From: Diphasiastrum complanatum
Taxonomy: Eukaryota; Streptophyta; Lycopodiopsida; Lycopodiales; Lycopodiaceae
Direction: 5' to 3'
DNA length: 64,000 nt
Assembly (NCBI GenBank): GCA_029204225.1
Contig: CM055092.1
Span: forward strand, 64,469,190 to 64,533,189
Position numbers and translations under genes: made by a program. Shown here piece after piece: positions 24,181 through 34,555 of the stretch. The notes beneath the pieces are model-generated. The model did no database searches and was not told the DNA's origin. It saw only the letters and a program-made list of their open reading frames with translations. How positions within the stretch are numbered: position 1 is the stretch's first letter; every line of letters starts with the position of its first letter.

Positions 24181-26139
24181 GCTGGTAGATCTCGGCCTAT
24201 TAAGCTTCATTCTAGGAATATAAGTTACAAGAGAATGTGATTTTAGCTTCATTTGTCAATCTAACAATGCTACATACATCCCAGATAGATCAAGATTTGT
24301 TGTCTAATTTTTTGATGCATTGATTAAGCAAGTACATAATCACTCTTGTGGATCTTCTAAGATCCATTTATGGTCTAAAAAGTACATTACTTTCACATAT
24401 GTAAATGTTAAGTTTACGAGATTGAGATGGAAACTCTTTACATTGTTTGGTGTGCCTAAGTGTTGATGTAAACATGAGTTCAAACTGACGAATTTGAATC
24501 CCTTGTATATAACTACAATGCATATATTTGAGTGACGTTTGTATATTTGGCCAAACTCCACAACTGTATAAAACAAACTTAAAAAGGTAAAACTGCTACT
24601 GGACGACAAAGTTTGGTCAGAAAACTGCAATAGAAGCTAGGCACTAAGGACGATGGTGACCATGGAGGGCCTGGAACACACATTTTGATAGAATGTTGTT
24701 GCATTATCTGGTATTTTTTTTATTTCTCCTTTTGAATATTAAAGGTCTTGTGTAATCTGATTTAATTCTAGACCTTTAATTATCGGATATGTCAGAGCAT
24801 GTCAGCACTTCAGCAAAAAAAGTTTACGTGGCGATTTTTTGTTGTTTTTCTCTTAGTTGCTGTTGATCCATGCGTAAACATTGTCTACATACATGTTACT
24901 TTGACGATGAAGGTGGCATTTTTATTAAATAAGTGCAAAACCCTCTCTTCAAACTAGCAACTTTGTTCCTCAAATCTAGGTATACAAATTGTTTAATGTG
25001 TCTGTTTACTCTCCAAGAGAAACAACCCAATTCCAAGCACACGTCGCACCAAAAAAAAAAGTTCTGTAGGTTATAAATACACCACACCAGAAGGTCAACA
25101 AAACAACAATATGATAAGTGAAAGAGACTATCTTTCATATGAGGCACACCTTCAACTACAATCTTTTCACACAGCTCAATCACGCACATGAAAATTTCAA
25201 ACTTTGTTGGAAATGATTTTGATCTTTTTATTCAAAGTGTATACCCAATTCTAAAGGTTAGAACAACGGAATTTAGGTTGTAGATTCTTAAAAAAATCTA
25301 CTAGTCAAAACTTGAATCTAATTTGTTGTCATGTCCATGCAAAAAATGAAATCACTTATTTATTCTACTTGATCCTTAATTATAAAGCAGGCATTGGGCA
25401 ATGGACTATACTCAACAAGCCACAATGACTCTACATTAGGCACAACATCAAATTGGTGTCTTCTTCTAAAACTATTGCAAAAAGTCAATAGGCTCCTTCT
25501 CCAATTAATTATAGCAATGTTTATTCATGCAACGTACGTTTAACCATGTCCATTCATTCTACTAGTCTAGCAAGGAAATTGATGATTTATTTTCACAATT
25601 TGTTGCACTTCATATTTTTGTTTTTTTTTCTTCTAGCAAGGAAAGAGATGTTTTATTTTCATTTGTCGCATGTGCTTTTTGGAATCTTGCACGTGTGTTC
25701 TTGTTGCACCCTTCCCACTACCCCCATCCGTAAAAATTTAATCTATTGGTAGAGGATAAACCATGCACTTCTGCTTCATGCCTCGAATGCAGGTACATGG
25801 TATTGCATATGATATCGGAGTCCGCACGATAGTTGCTGCTATATGCTATAGTGGGTAAAATCTAATAATAGTAAAAAGCTTGCTCTGAACACGAAAAAGC
25901 TTGCTCTGAACACAAAAAAAACTCGCCTTAAAAAAATCGCCAAGAAAAGCTCGCCAAAAAATCACACTCCCGGTAGCTGATACTTTGAAATCCATTATCA
26001 TGCCTTTCCAAGAGCTTCTATATATGTTATCCGATCTTTTTCTTTTTTGGAAAGAGCCTTTGAGGAAGGATGCATCGAGATCCATTGATATTTACGATAT
26101 ATTCTTGGTATCCATTGATCTTTTGCATTTCTTTTCATT
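24181..26139. other. no gene recognised
   Basis: AT-rich sequence with no family motif. A 22-base unit (AAAAGCTTGCTCTGAACAC) is duplicated in tandem at about 25876-25916. A degenerate primer-site-like string, TGATATCGGAGTCC, lies at about 25811, too weak to call. Confidence 0.4.
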
Positions 26140-26590
26140 GAAAATATTGATTGCATCAATGGTTTCTCTTAGTCTCCAAATATTTAGCCATTAGTCCAAA
26201 ATATGTCTACGCAAACTGAGTATGGAGAAATGAAGAGAATGAGAGGTATACCTATGAACGATAATCCAAAATCTATGAAAGCTAAGAACATTGACAATGA
26301 CGAGAATGAGAGGTATACCTAAGAATGACAAGAAGTTCTTAAACTGCAAGAATTAGTTTATTGCCGCTTACGACTATTGACGTCAAATCAACCTCGAGTG
26401 TACAAATACGGGCAACAAAAGAGTATTCGACAGTAACTGTGGTCCAATGACAATCGTTTGTTTTGCCCAGCGGGATTTTTGAAAATCAAGAAAATTTGGC
26501 CAGGAAAGACAAAAACAATTGTCGTCTGTCAACCACTGTTACAGTTCATCACAGATGGACACCATTGATTGGGACACAAGCATTGAAGCG
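26140..26590 (-). repeat. dispersed repeat, inverted copy of 52130-52505
   Basis: The reverse complement of this stretch matches 52130-52505 in order: GTGATGAACTGTAACA, TTGACxGACG, CCGCTGGGCA, GTTGCCC, TTTGTACACTCGAGGT, GGAACTTCTTGTCATTCTTA, TTTTGGACTAATGG. No coding domain is seen. The repeat family is unknown; the right-hand copy sits just after a CACTA transposase fragment. Confidence 0.7.
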
Positions 26591-26794
26591 TGCGAAGTCA
26601 AAAAAAAATAACATCTTGACAAAGGGCCCACTTTGAGTTCTAATATCCCCTAATGTCAAGGGAATCTTGCCACTTGTGTCTTTGTGAACATCAAGTGAGT
26701 TGCTAGTGAGGCAAATTTTAGAAAAGAATTTAGGAAGAGCCAAGAAGTACAATCTAGTACTCACCAACAAGCAATGGCAATTCAAAAGACACTT

Positions 26795-27004
26795 GGTGGA
26801 TTGATAGTGGGGCAAGTTCTCACATGACTTATGAAAAGGACTTTTTTTCAACTTTACACTCATTCAATGATGCTAAAAATTTTGTCTTTACTACAAGTGA
26901 TGAAGAGTGTATGATAGATGGTGTTGGTACCATCTCTTTATGCCAAGAATCCTCAAATTGTATGGATCTAGAAGATGTTCTTTATGTACCATCAATCACC
27001 AAGA
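26795..27004 (+). pseudogene. Ty1/copia protease fragment
   Basis: Plus strand WWIDSGASSHMTYEKDFF contains the aspartic protease motif DSGAS, followed by DGVGTISL and LEDVLYVPSITKM, the usual copia protease end. The frame is open to 27029, but homology is cut at 27005, where a repeat shared with 47303 begins. Confidence 0.85.
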
Positions 27005-27122
27005 TGTTAGCAATTGTGCAAACACAATGAAAACATTAAAAAGAAAAAAAGAAATAAAACTCCGTGGCACGTGTTTTGTAAGCCCACGTATGAGTATTGG
27101 CCAATAAACTTCTACCCATTAA
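27005..27122. repeat. terminal segment of an LTR-like repeat shared with 47303
   Basis: It starts TGTTAGCAATTGTGCAAACA and matches 47303-47425 through AAATAAAACTCC, TGTTTTGTAAGCCCAC and GCCAATAAACTTCTAC. Because it begins inside the copia protease, it is probably a truncated LTR that inserted there. Confidence 0.6.
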
Positions 27123-28264
27123 GTGTTTAGAACAAGGACGGGTGATTGTACAATCTTGGATGAGATTTTGGTAAATCTGTAGGTGTCAATTTCATCCAAT
27201 TTTTCAAGCTAGTCAGAATTGGCGAAAGCCTAGGACATAGATTGGCATAAAAAATTATCAAATCCAATCCAATTCTTAAGGTTCGAGTCTTGAGATCTGA
27301 GTGATGTGAGTCCAATAGGGATGTTTGAATCTGATTTTGTGTTTTGATTGTGAGCCTTAATCTTTGTGATCTAGGCAAGGTCTATTTTCCAAGGTGACTA
27401 GATTTTGGTGAAGATTGATTTAAATACTTGTGATCTAGATCTTTTGTAGATCTTTCTGGATTTTTTATTTGCTCAAATCTAGGTTCTTGGAGCTGAAGAC
27501 TAAAAGGCAATTAAGAAAGTCCATGGTTGCAAAAGCTTTCCCTGTCAAGAGAATTAGAGGGACATTGAGTTTGGCCCCAGTGTCTAAGCTATGTTAAAGA
27601 GCAGGATTGAGGCAGCTCAGTTTTTCTTGGGCATTAGCCAGCCTGATTAAGTTTTTCACGGTTAAGAGAAGGTGACGGCAGTCATGATTCGGGGCAGTAA
27701 CAAACGGCAAAGTCAACTAAAAGATATTCACTGATTCTGAAAGAGAAACCAGTTTCTCATAAAAAAAAGTCACACTTCTGAGCTTTTCAAAGCAAAAGTT
27801 CGAATTGTATGCTATGGGTTGTTTGTAACTAGTAGCCTTAGCTATATGATGTATCTATTTGTGAAATTGGGATATATCCAAATTTACAAATTTAAATCTT
27901 TAGCTCACAGCTTTTTCTTCTTGTCCAAAGTATCTGAAATATTGTAGAGAACATGCTTACAACATCATTTTCCACTGCTATGTGAATTGGAAAATAAGTC
28001 TTCAAACATGGTATGCGTTTTGTCTGATGTAATCAACTTTTATATGCCTTATCCAGCCAAAAGAATCGTCTTTCTGTACTGCATTTGGAAAATAGATATG
28101 ATGAGGTCACTGTAGAATTCAAAGAACGACATGGAGCTGTTCAGAAGAAAGGCTACATTAGCTCAACCCAACAATCTGCTGGTGAGTACGATAAAAATCA
28201 CAGGACATTTTCTTCTAGTGATTGAGTAACTCCGTCCCCAGCTGCTTTCCAATCAACAAAATTT
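27123..28264. other. intergenic / 3' flank of the WAV3-like gene
   Basis: No coding family recognised. The part next to 28264 should contain the 3' UTR of the minus-strand gene, but no convincing polyadenylation signal was chosen. Confidence 0.4.
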
Positions 28265-30808
28265 TCAGCTGATCCTGAGTGGCTCTTGTAGCTCATTGGG
28301 ATGGGCATCTCCGACTCTGCCAGATGTTTGGCGCAGCCAGATTCTTCTTGGGGAAGATAAAAATGTGGGTCCTGAGCATATTTCAGCTGAAGTTGTAGAC
28401 CTTCTGGAAGAAGATGGAAAGGAGATCGTTTGTGAGCGCAGAACCATATCTATCATGGATGGGGTTTGGTAATCACGTGAGTGACCATCCACAGATTCTC
28501 CTCGAGTTGTAGCCCGTTGCCGAAAATGAGAACTCTGTGCAGAAAGGATATATGCTCTTCCTAATCGTTCATACATCTGTCTGTTTGCCATTCTTACTTG
28601 AATTTCAATGAGCTCAGTTTCAAGAACCTTTGATAACTGATCACCAGCCCGAAAGGCTTCTGATTTTTGCAATGCTAGCTTAGCATTATGAAGCAGTCTC
28701 TGTGCGCCTTCAATGTCACCTGCATCTGCGAGTGACTTTGCTTCCACAATTGCCTGAGCAACATGCAGCCTGTTTCTTTGCCTGTCTACTTCAAGGCTAA
28801 CTTTGGGCTGTTCTTGTTGAACATGATCTGGACGAGATATTGAGAGCTCTAGTGGAATGGTCTGGCAAATCTCCTGCGACACAGGATCCTTGTATGTGCA
28901 CTTAACTTTGAGGATTTGCATCTCAGACCCATTGCTTTGAAGTGGCTTTGCAAGAGCGGGGATTTTGAGTTCACAAAGAATGTCCCGTTCCTCTTCTGCG
29001 TACAAATAACCTAATTTGATAGTTCCACTTCTCCCAAGGTCACTGATAGAACTTTCATAACTACCAGCTTGAATATCCTTCAACTCAATGCTTTGCGTGT
29101 GAGTGGACATAGATAACTGAACATCTTGCAGAACGACACTAAGTAAGCCACCTATACATTGTGCAAATGCATCCTGGACAGCTCCCTCTGCCTGAATGAA
29201 AGAAAAGGTACCACCTGACACCTCTGAGATTGAGTGCATTGTGGCAGCATCATGATCAGCTCCAAAACCAAAAGTATGAACAGGAATCTGAATCTGTGCA
29301 TGCTCCGCGTCATGTGTTAGAGATCTAGGGACTAAGAATCGATAATTTACTACTTCATGCCCTTGCAACAGAGGGAAATGGCCTGCACCCATACTGTAAG
29401 TGTCCTGTCCATCTGACAACAACATTATACTTGCAACAGGGTTATGCTCTCGACGATCTTTCAGCACCTTTGCACCTTTTCTCAGACCTTCAGCAATGTT
29501 AGTTCCCCCAGTTGAAACCAGAGCATCAATGGCTTGCAGTGCTTGTTGACGTCCCTCCAGACCCATTCGACGTAAGGGAAACAAACGTTTTGCAGTTGAA
29601 GAGAAGGCAACTACTGAGAGACGATCAGCAGGGCTAAGATTCTGAATAACAAAAGCCATTGCACGCTTAAGAAGTAAAAGTTTGGTGCCTGCCATACTTC
29701 CACTCACATCAAGTACGGTGACTAGATCAAGAGGAGCCCTGGAGCTAGAGCTAGAATGCAAAAATGGAGATTGTGCTCCAAATGTGTTGTCAGTGGCATG
29801 CACACTTTCTTCTCTGACTAGGTTCGCACTGTTCTCCATTGAGATGACATCTAGTGCTGGAATTTCATCAAGTTGTGGACTTTGCATTCTATTGATGGCT
29901 GCAGCTTTAAGATGGACGAGGACAGTAAAACTTTCACAAGATTTGGAGTAGGCAAGGCTACCAGTTTCGGCATGGCACCTCAATTCCAATTTAGTAGCTG
30001 TTGATAATTGCTGAACTGAGTTTTCACTTTGTTCTTCTCCTCCTGAAGACATGTTTTCTGTTATTAGAGGATCTTTTCCACTCCCTGCAGTAACATCCGA
30101 TTCTTTCAAACCTGCGTCTAATGTGGGTGACTCAAGCTCTCTGCGTGGAGAATCTCTTCCACTCTCTTCAATGACATCCAATCCTCTCACATCCTCGGCT
30201 TGAATATAAATCACCTCCGAGTTTTCCACACTTGTAGAAGGCATCTCTTGATCGCCACTATCCCATGGTCTGACTTTTCTAGAAGATGATATTTCTTGAG
30301 ATGTCCCATCCACCAAATGAAGAGGCTCATCATCGTTGAACACACTAGGCTCTGGAGGGCTAATACGTGTAATCCCTCTGGCATTAGCAATTGATTCGTC
30401 CAAAATACGAAGAACTGGATCAGGCGGCTCTGGAGGGCTAATACGTGTAATCCCTCTGGCATTAGCAATTGATTCGTCCAAAATACGAAGAACTGGATCA
30501 AGCCTTCTCATGTCCTCCTCTGCTTCTATAACTCCACTTTGAGCAGATCCATGTTGTGTCGATTGGCGTGGACCAATACTTGAAGTTCTTCTTGTTCTCA
30601 TTCCACCTAACTTTTGCACCTTCTGTACTTCAACTGGAGCTTGCCAGGGAACCTCTGTCCACTTAGCCCGACAAACAGGGCAGACTAGATTGCCATGCTT
30701 TACATTGGATGCAATGCAAGAAAAATGGAATGTGTGAGAGCATTCTGCTGTGAAAAGGGCATGACCAGTGCCTGGCTTCATAGACTCCAGGCATATTGCG
30801 CAAGTACT
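28265..30808 (-). CDS. WAV3: WAV3-like RING-H2/vWA E3 ubiquitin ligase, exon 2 (residues 75-921)
   Basis: Main exon of an intact two-exon gene joining 36664-36885 to 28265-30808, with 921 predicted residues. The RING-H2 lies at residues 77-120 (C77, C80, C97, H99, H102, C105, C117, C120), seen in STCAICLES and AECSHTFHFSCIAS. A disordered Ser/Glu-rich linker spans about 130-430 and contains an exact 26-residue duplication. The von Willebrand A domain is about 434-628, with MIDAS residues D441-x-S443-x-S445 (LDVSGSM), T510 (STGGTNI) and D540 (LLSDGQD). The C-terminal part (TPSMIDMVLRSQT near the end) is typical of the family. WAV3/WAVH proteins act as E3 ligases in auxin-related root gravitropic and wavy growth in Arabidopsis. 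Splice evidence: the acceptor AG at 30810-30809 keeps phase 0 with exon 1. No stop or frameshift interrupts 848 codons. Transcription is inferred, not seen. Confidence 0.93.
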   Translation of the reverse strand, partial: STCAICLESMKPGTGHALFTAECSHTFHFSCIASNVKHGNLVCPVCRAKWTEVPWQAPVEVQKVQKLGGMRTRRTSSIGPRQSTQHGSAQSGVIEAEEDMRRLDPVLRILDESIANARGITRISPPEPPDPVLRILDESIANARGITRISPPEPSVFNDDEPLHLVDGTSQEISSSRKVRPWDSGDQEMPSTSVENSEVIYIQAEDVRGLDVIEESGRDSPRRELESPTLDAGLKESDVTAGSGKDPLITENMSSGGEEQSENSVQQLSTATKLELRCHAETGSLAYSKSCESFTVLVHLKAAAINRMQSPQLDEIPALDVISMENSANLVREESVHATDNTFGAQSPFLHSSSSSRAPLDLVTVLDVSGSMAGTKLLLLKRAMAFVIQNLSPADRLSVVAFSSTAKRLFPLRRMGLEGRQQALQAIDALVSTGGTNIAEGLRKGAKVLKDRREHNPVASIMLLSDGQDTYSMGAGHFPLLQGHEVVNYRFLVPRSLTHDAEHAQIQIPVHTFGFGADHDAATMHSISEVSGGTFSFIQAEGAVQDAFAQCIGGLLSVVLQDVQLSMSTHTQSIELKDIQAGSYESSISDLGRSGTIKLGYLYAEEERDILCELKIPALAKPLQSNGSEMQILKVKCTYKDPVSQEICQTIPLELSISRPDHVQQEQPKVSLEVDRQRNRLHVAQAIVEAKSLADAGDIEGAQRLLHNAKLALQKSEAFRAGDQLSKVLETELIEIQVRMANRQMYERLGRAYILSAQSSHFRQRATTRGESVDGHSRDYQTPSMIDMVLRSQTISFPSSSRRSTTSAEICSGPTFLSSPRRIWLRQTSGRVGDAHPNELQEPLRIS
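30350..30505 (-). repeat. 78-bp in-frame tandem duplication within the WAV3-like exon
   Basis: Two adjacent 78-base units encode DPVLRILDESIANARG plus ITRISPPEP twice (about residues 178-203 and 204-228). They look identical except at the trailing edge, where GG and AG differ, so the duplication is recent or has been homogenised. Confidence 0.95.
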
Positions 30809-31299
30809 CTGTCACCAAAAATATAAGCTGCAAGTGTTGCTGAAAACTGGTTCTATGAATCTAACTACCATCTTTATCCTCCATTCACAAACAAACATGA
30901 AAGTAGTTGACCGACCAGAAGATTGACTGAACATAGATATAAAAGCTCCTGACGTGCTGATAAACCATCTGACTAAGCCTCATAAAACTTAACTTTGTAA
31001 ATATCAATAAATGGGACTAAAGATCAGCATGGGTTCCCTAAACCCTAAATTGATATAAACGCGTTCCTTCATAACTATGGGTGTTATGGCATTACTTCTA
31101 TGGTGCAGAACTTTGTTTCCCTCACTATAATATTTGAAAGTGATTTGCAGTCAGCAAGGGCACAGTTCTGCCAGCTAGGTAAACCAAACTCGTGCAAGGG
31201 TTCAAAACAAACATTTGGTACTGAAACATGAATGAAAGGAAAGGAAAGGAAAATGTCATAATTAATCTGCTATTTTGCATAATGTGTTAGATAAGCTTT

Positions 31300-34196
31300 A
31301 TGGTGGTAGACATTGATCTCAGCAAGGGATTTGCAGAAGCATGGCATTGCTTGTTTTGCAGTGCCACCTTTTGCAGCACGGCAACGAGGATCAGAGCACA
31401 CTTGGACCAGGCCAGATGGGAGGACCATGGGCATTGCCCCATGCATGGCAATTGTTTCAACATCTATCCCTATTGCACATCCATGAACTGCTCTTAGATG
31501 AGTCCATGTGGCTCAGCTTCCAAGAGCGATTCTTAGAGGTGTATCCGGGATGTCCCCAATGGTGTATCCGGGATATTTAACTCTCTAACAGAATACTTGC
31601 ACTCTTGCATCCCTTCTTAGGTGAATGATGCAAAGAAAATCAGCCCTTTGGGTTGTTTCATGCACTTTTCAGAAACACCCCCATGCTAGATAAAAGAGTA
31701 TCTCTATAGATCCATTTATTGAACCCAAAATTCAAGCAGGTCTAAATTTTGTCATGCTGATGGTGGATTGATTCTCAGGATTGTCTAACACAACCAGAAA
31801 AAATGTAACCTCCACAAGTGACTGAGCTGTTCTGGAAAGTCCACAATCTTGCACAAGGATTCCAAGCATAGTTACCAGGGGACGTTGCTCCCAGGCCCTG
31901 AGAATGTGGAAACGCCATGCCAACCAAAATACTATGGGAGGAATGCCTGGAACATTCCAATAGCATAGGGAATGCATTCCTAGGTGTTCCCTCCTATGTT
32001 CAAGTGTTCCTAGGTGTTCTCACCCATTATTTCTCCCATCATACACATGATGCGGCTTGAGATTAGATTTTCCGACCTTTTCAAAATGGAAAAAATCAGT
32101 GGTTCAGGTGGTTCCAAAACAGGGTCTCCAGAAAGGAAATGGAAAGAATTGGTGTTTTTGTTTATAATTCCAATTTTTTTACAAAAAAACGTTAAAAACA
32201 ACTAGAAAAGGGTGATTTGAGGCTCTCATAGTGCACTAATTACAGGAGGAGACACGATTGCTTCATAAGGAGCTGAAAATTATCAAGAATAACTAGATCA
32301 AGTATGGATGCACAATTGTTTGTGATGGATGCTTTGATACACAAAGATGCCCCATTATAAATCTTGTTGCTACTACTTTGTTTGTAAATGCCTACAAGAA
32401 TGCCAAGAATGTCGGTTTACGCCTGAAGTGCACGTAGAGCAATTTATGAATGTCAAGCTCACTATTTTGTGTCTTTTTAGCTCCATTACAAATGCTGAGG
32501 TAGAGAGGCTATGAGAGACATACGGCCATGATGGGTCAGCCAGCCAGCCAGCCATTGAGACCAGCACAGAGTTTTTCCCAGCAAAGAGGGCAGAGCTCAC
32601 AGGTCCAGGGTGCACGGCCTAGCCATGCAAGGGATACAAGTGCAGGGCCTAGCCACAGCGGGGATATAGGTCAAGGGCCTAGTCACAGAGGGGCACCAGC
32701 ACCACCTACCCACAGTCACTCAGTGCTTGTTGCACGAGCAAGGGCACCTAGGCCTTCTGCCACTCCATCAGAGCCCTCACGACCATCAGCATCATCAGTT
32801 GCTGGTGTCACACTCCCAAATGCAGGTCCTAGCACAGGTGGGGAGAGAGAGGAGGCAGGAGCTGCTAGAGATTTGACAGGAGAGGTGGGACTATTTTCAC
32901 AAGCCCATCCGTGCGGTAGCCCACATGTTGCACCCCTCATGGCACACCACCAGACGAGCAAACGACTTGAAGCTCCACAGAGGATGGCTAGAGATCGAGT
33001 CTATCCAGGGCCAGGTATTACATTGCAATTTTCATTTTATTCTCAAATTGTTTTTATGGTTCATGCACGTACGATCTTGCTTGTATAGACACTGACTCGT
33101 GGAATCGTTATTTTGCCATCAGGTGGGGCTGAGCGCCTCAGCATCATCGAGGTGGACTTGCTGAAGTTTGACAGAGGGATCGAGGTCTTCGAGATTGATC
33201 GATGCAAGCGGAGGGAGGACCAGCTCCGTCCACTGACATGGTGGAGTTGTTATGGCTGCTCCACATCAGAGCTCTGACGCTTGGCAAAGAGATTGTTGTC
33301 GTAGGACTGTTCAGCTTAAGCATGTGAGCAGAACTAGAGCAACTGGTCCATGCAGCACACGAAGAAGAGGAACCGGCTATTGATTGAGCAGTGCAGATGG
33401 CTGGTCTATGTGTCCAACAATGCACTGATGCTACAACGATACGATAGAGACGGAGGCTTGCTGGAGGTTTGTTTGCCATACAGTTGCTTACCTTACAGAT
33501 GCTTCTCATCATTGCTAGTTTTCTGGTATTTTAGAAGCTCTTCAATAAACTTGTATGGTGACTCGATATCTATCATGGTTGCAGGTGAACTCTGACTCCT
33601 GCATGCTCGACATGGACGTCACCATTCCACAAGCACCCCAAATGCAATCCGATGCCAACGAGGGATCCTTCGAGAGTTGCACAAACAAATGGATGTCGAG
33701 GCCAATGCATCACCACCACCGACATCAGCCTTTCCTTGTGATTTTAGTTCAGTTTGTTGTGAGAGAAAATTGGGGCACCTTGATCACAGAGAGCAGAAAT
33801 AGATTGAAGCCATGTACAATGGATATGCTAGTGTTTGTGCACTTCAACCTTTGTGTAGTTGGAGGATTAACGCACGAGGCTTTGAAAAGTTGGAGTTGTC
33901 TTTGTCTAGCTTATAGAAGTTCAGAGAGATAAGGAGCGATTGCTAGTGCCAACAGAGCTGACAGAGGGGGAACCACAAGGCATCACTCATGCCATTAGAG
34001 ATATCGAGATTGCTATGGCTACCTCACAGTCACATGTTACTTCATCCCATGTTGCGGGACTTGAGGCTCAGCAGGTTGTAGAGGATGATTTCAACTTAGA
34101 GGATCTTGATGAGATGACCCTAAGGACACAAAGCTTGATCACATTGCTTTTACAGAGGAAGACTCATGAGTCTGCTATCCATTATGAGCATTGAGT
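31300..34196 (+). pseudogene. decayed hAT-family transposase (BED finger, DUF659, dimerisation domain)
   Basis: Antisense to the host gene. At 31340-31445 the plus strand reads AWHCLFCSATFCSTATRIRA + HL, a BED-type zinc finger. At 32260-32415 it reads KYGCTIVCDGCFDTQRCPII followed by NL, the DUF659 core in which the usual DGWTD has become DGCFD. At 32528-33088 a Pro/Ser/Gly-rich low-complexity frame intervenes. At 33215-33460 QLRPLTWWSCYG and HTKKRNRLLIEQCRWLVYVS are the C-terminal hAT dimerisation region. An acidic tail (VVEDDFNLEDLDEM) ends with a stop near 34193. Stops and frameshifts separate all parts. Terminal inverted repeats and the 8-bp duplication were not found. Confidence 0.8.
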
Positions 34197-34319
34197 CTAC
34201 ATCATAGTTTCCCAATTGGCCATTTCAAGGGTTGAAACTCGATTGAAAACTTTCATAAAATGGCAAAACAAATTTCAAATGACTATTCGAACCCCGAACC
34301 CGAGATTTTGTGACTAATA

Positions 34320-34555
34320 TCTTTGAAAAGTTCTTATGTGGCCAGTAGTGATGGGAGAGGGAGAAAGGCAAGGAGAGGGAGAGGGAGAGAGATTGAACAG
34401 ACGAGTGGAGAGAAGAGAGGAAGAAGATTAAATTTTGAATCTAGAAAATAGAGGTTAGAATCTACAGCTTAGGAGAGAGGAGATAAGAGGGGGAGGTTCA
34501 AACTTAGGAGAAAGGAGGTAAGAGAGAGAGGAGAGTGAAGAGAGGTGAAAACTAA
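34320..34555. repeat. polypurine-rich imperfect repeat in the intron
   Basis: A strongly purine-biased stretch on the plus strand made of GAGAGG/AGGAG variants with interspersed GGTTxxAA units. It is pyrimidine-rich on the strand transcribed as WAV3 pre-mRNA. Confidence 0.7.

Noticed and set aside
25811-25826. Third tRNA-iMet primer site (TGATATCGGAGTCC)
   Set aside because: Too many differences from TGGTATCAGAGC and no clear LTR end before it.
29682-29951. Plus-strand open frame inside the WAV3-like exon
   Set aside because: Shadow of the conserved minus-strand vWA-region coding sequence.
32528-33088. Open frame of 186 codons rich in Pro, Ser and Gly as a separate gene
   Set aside because: It sits between DUF659 and the dimerisation part of the hAT remnant on the same strand, and contains short internal repeats; best seen as low-complexity hAT sequence.
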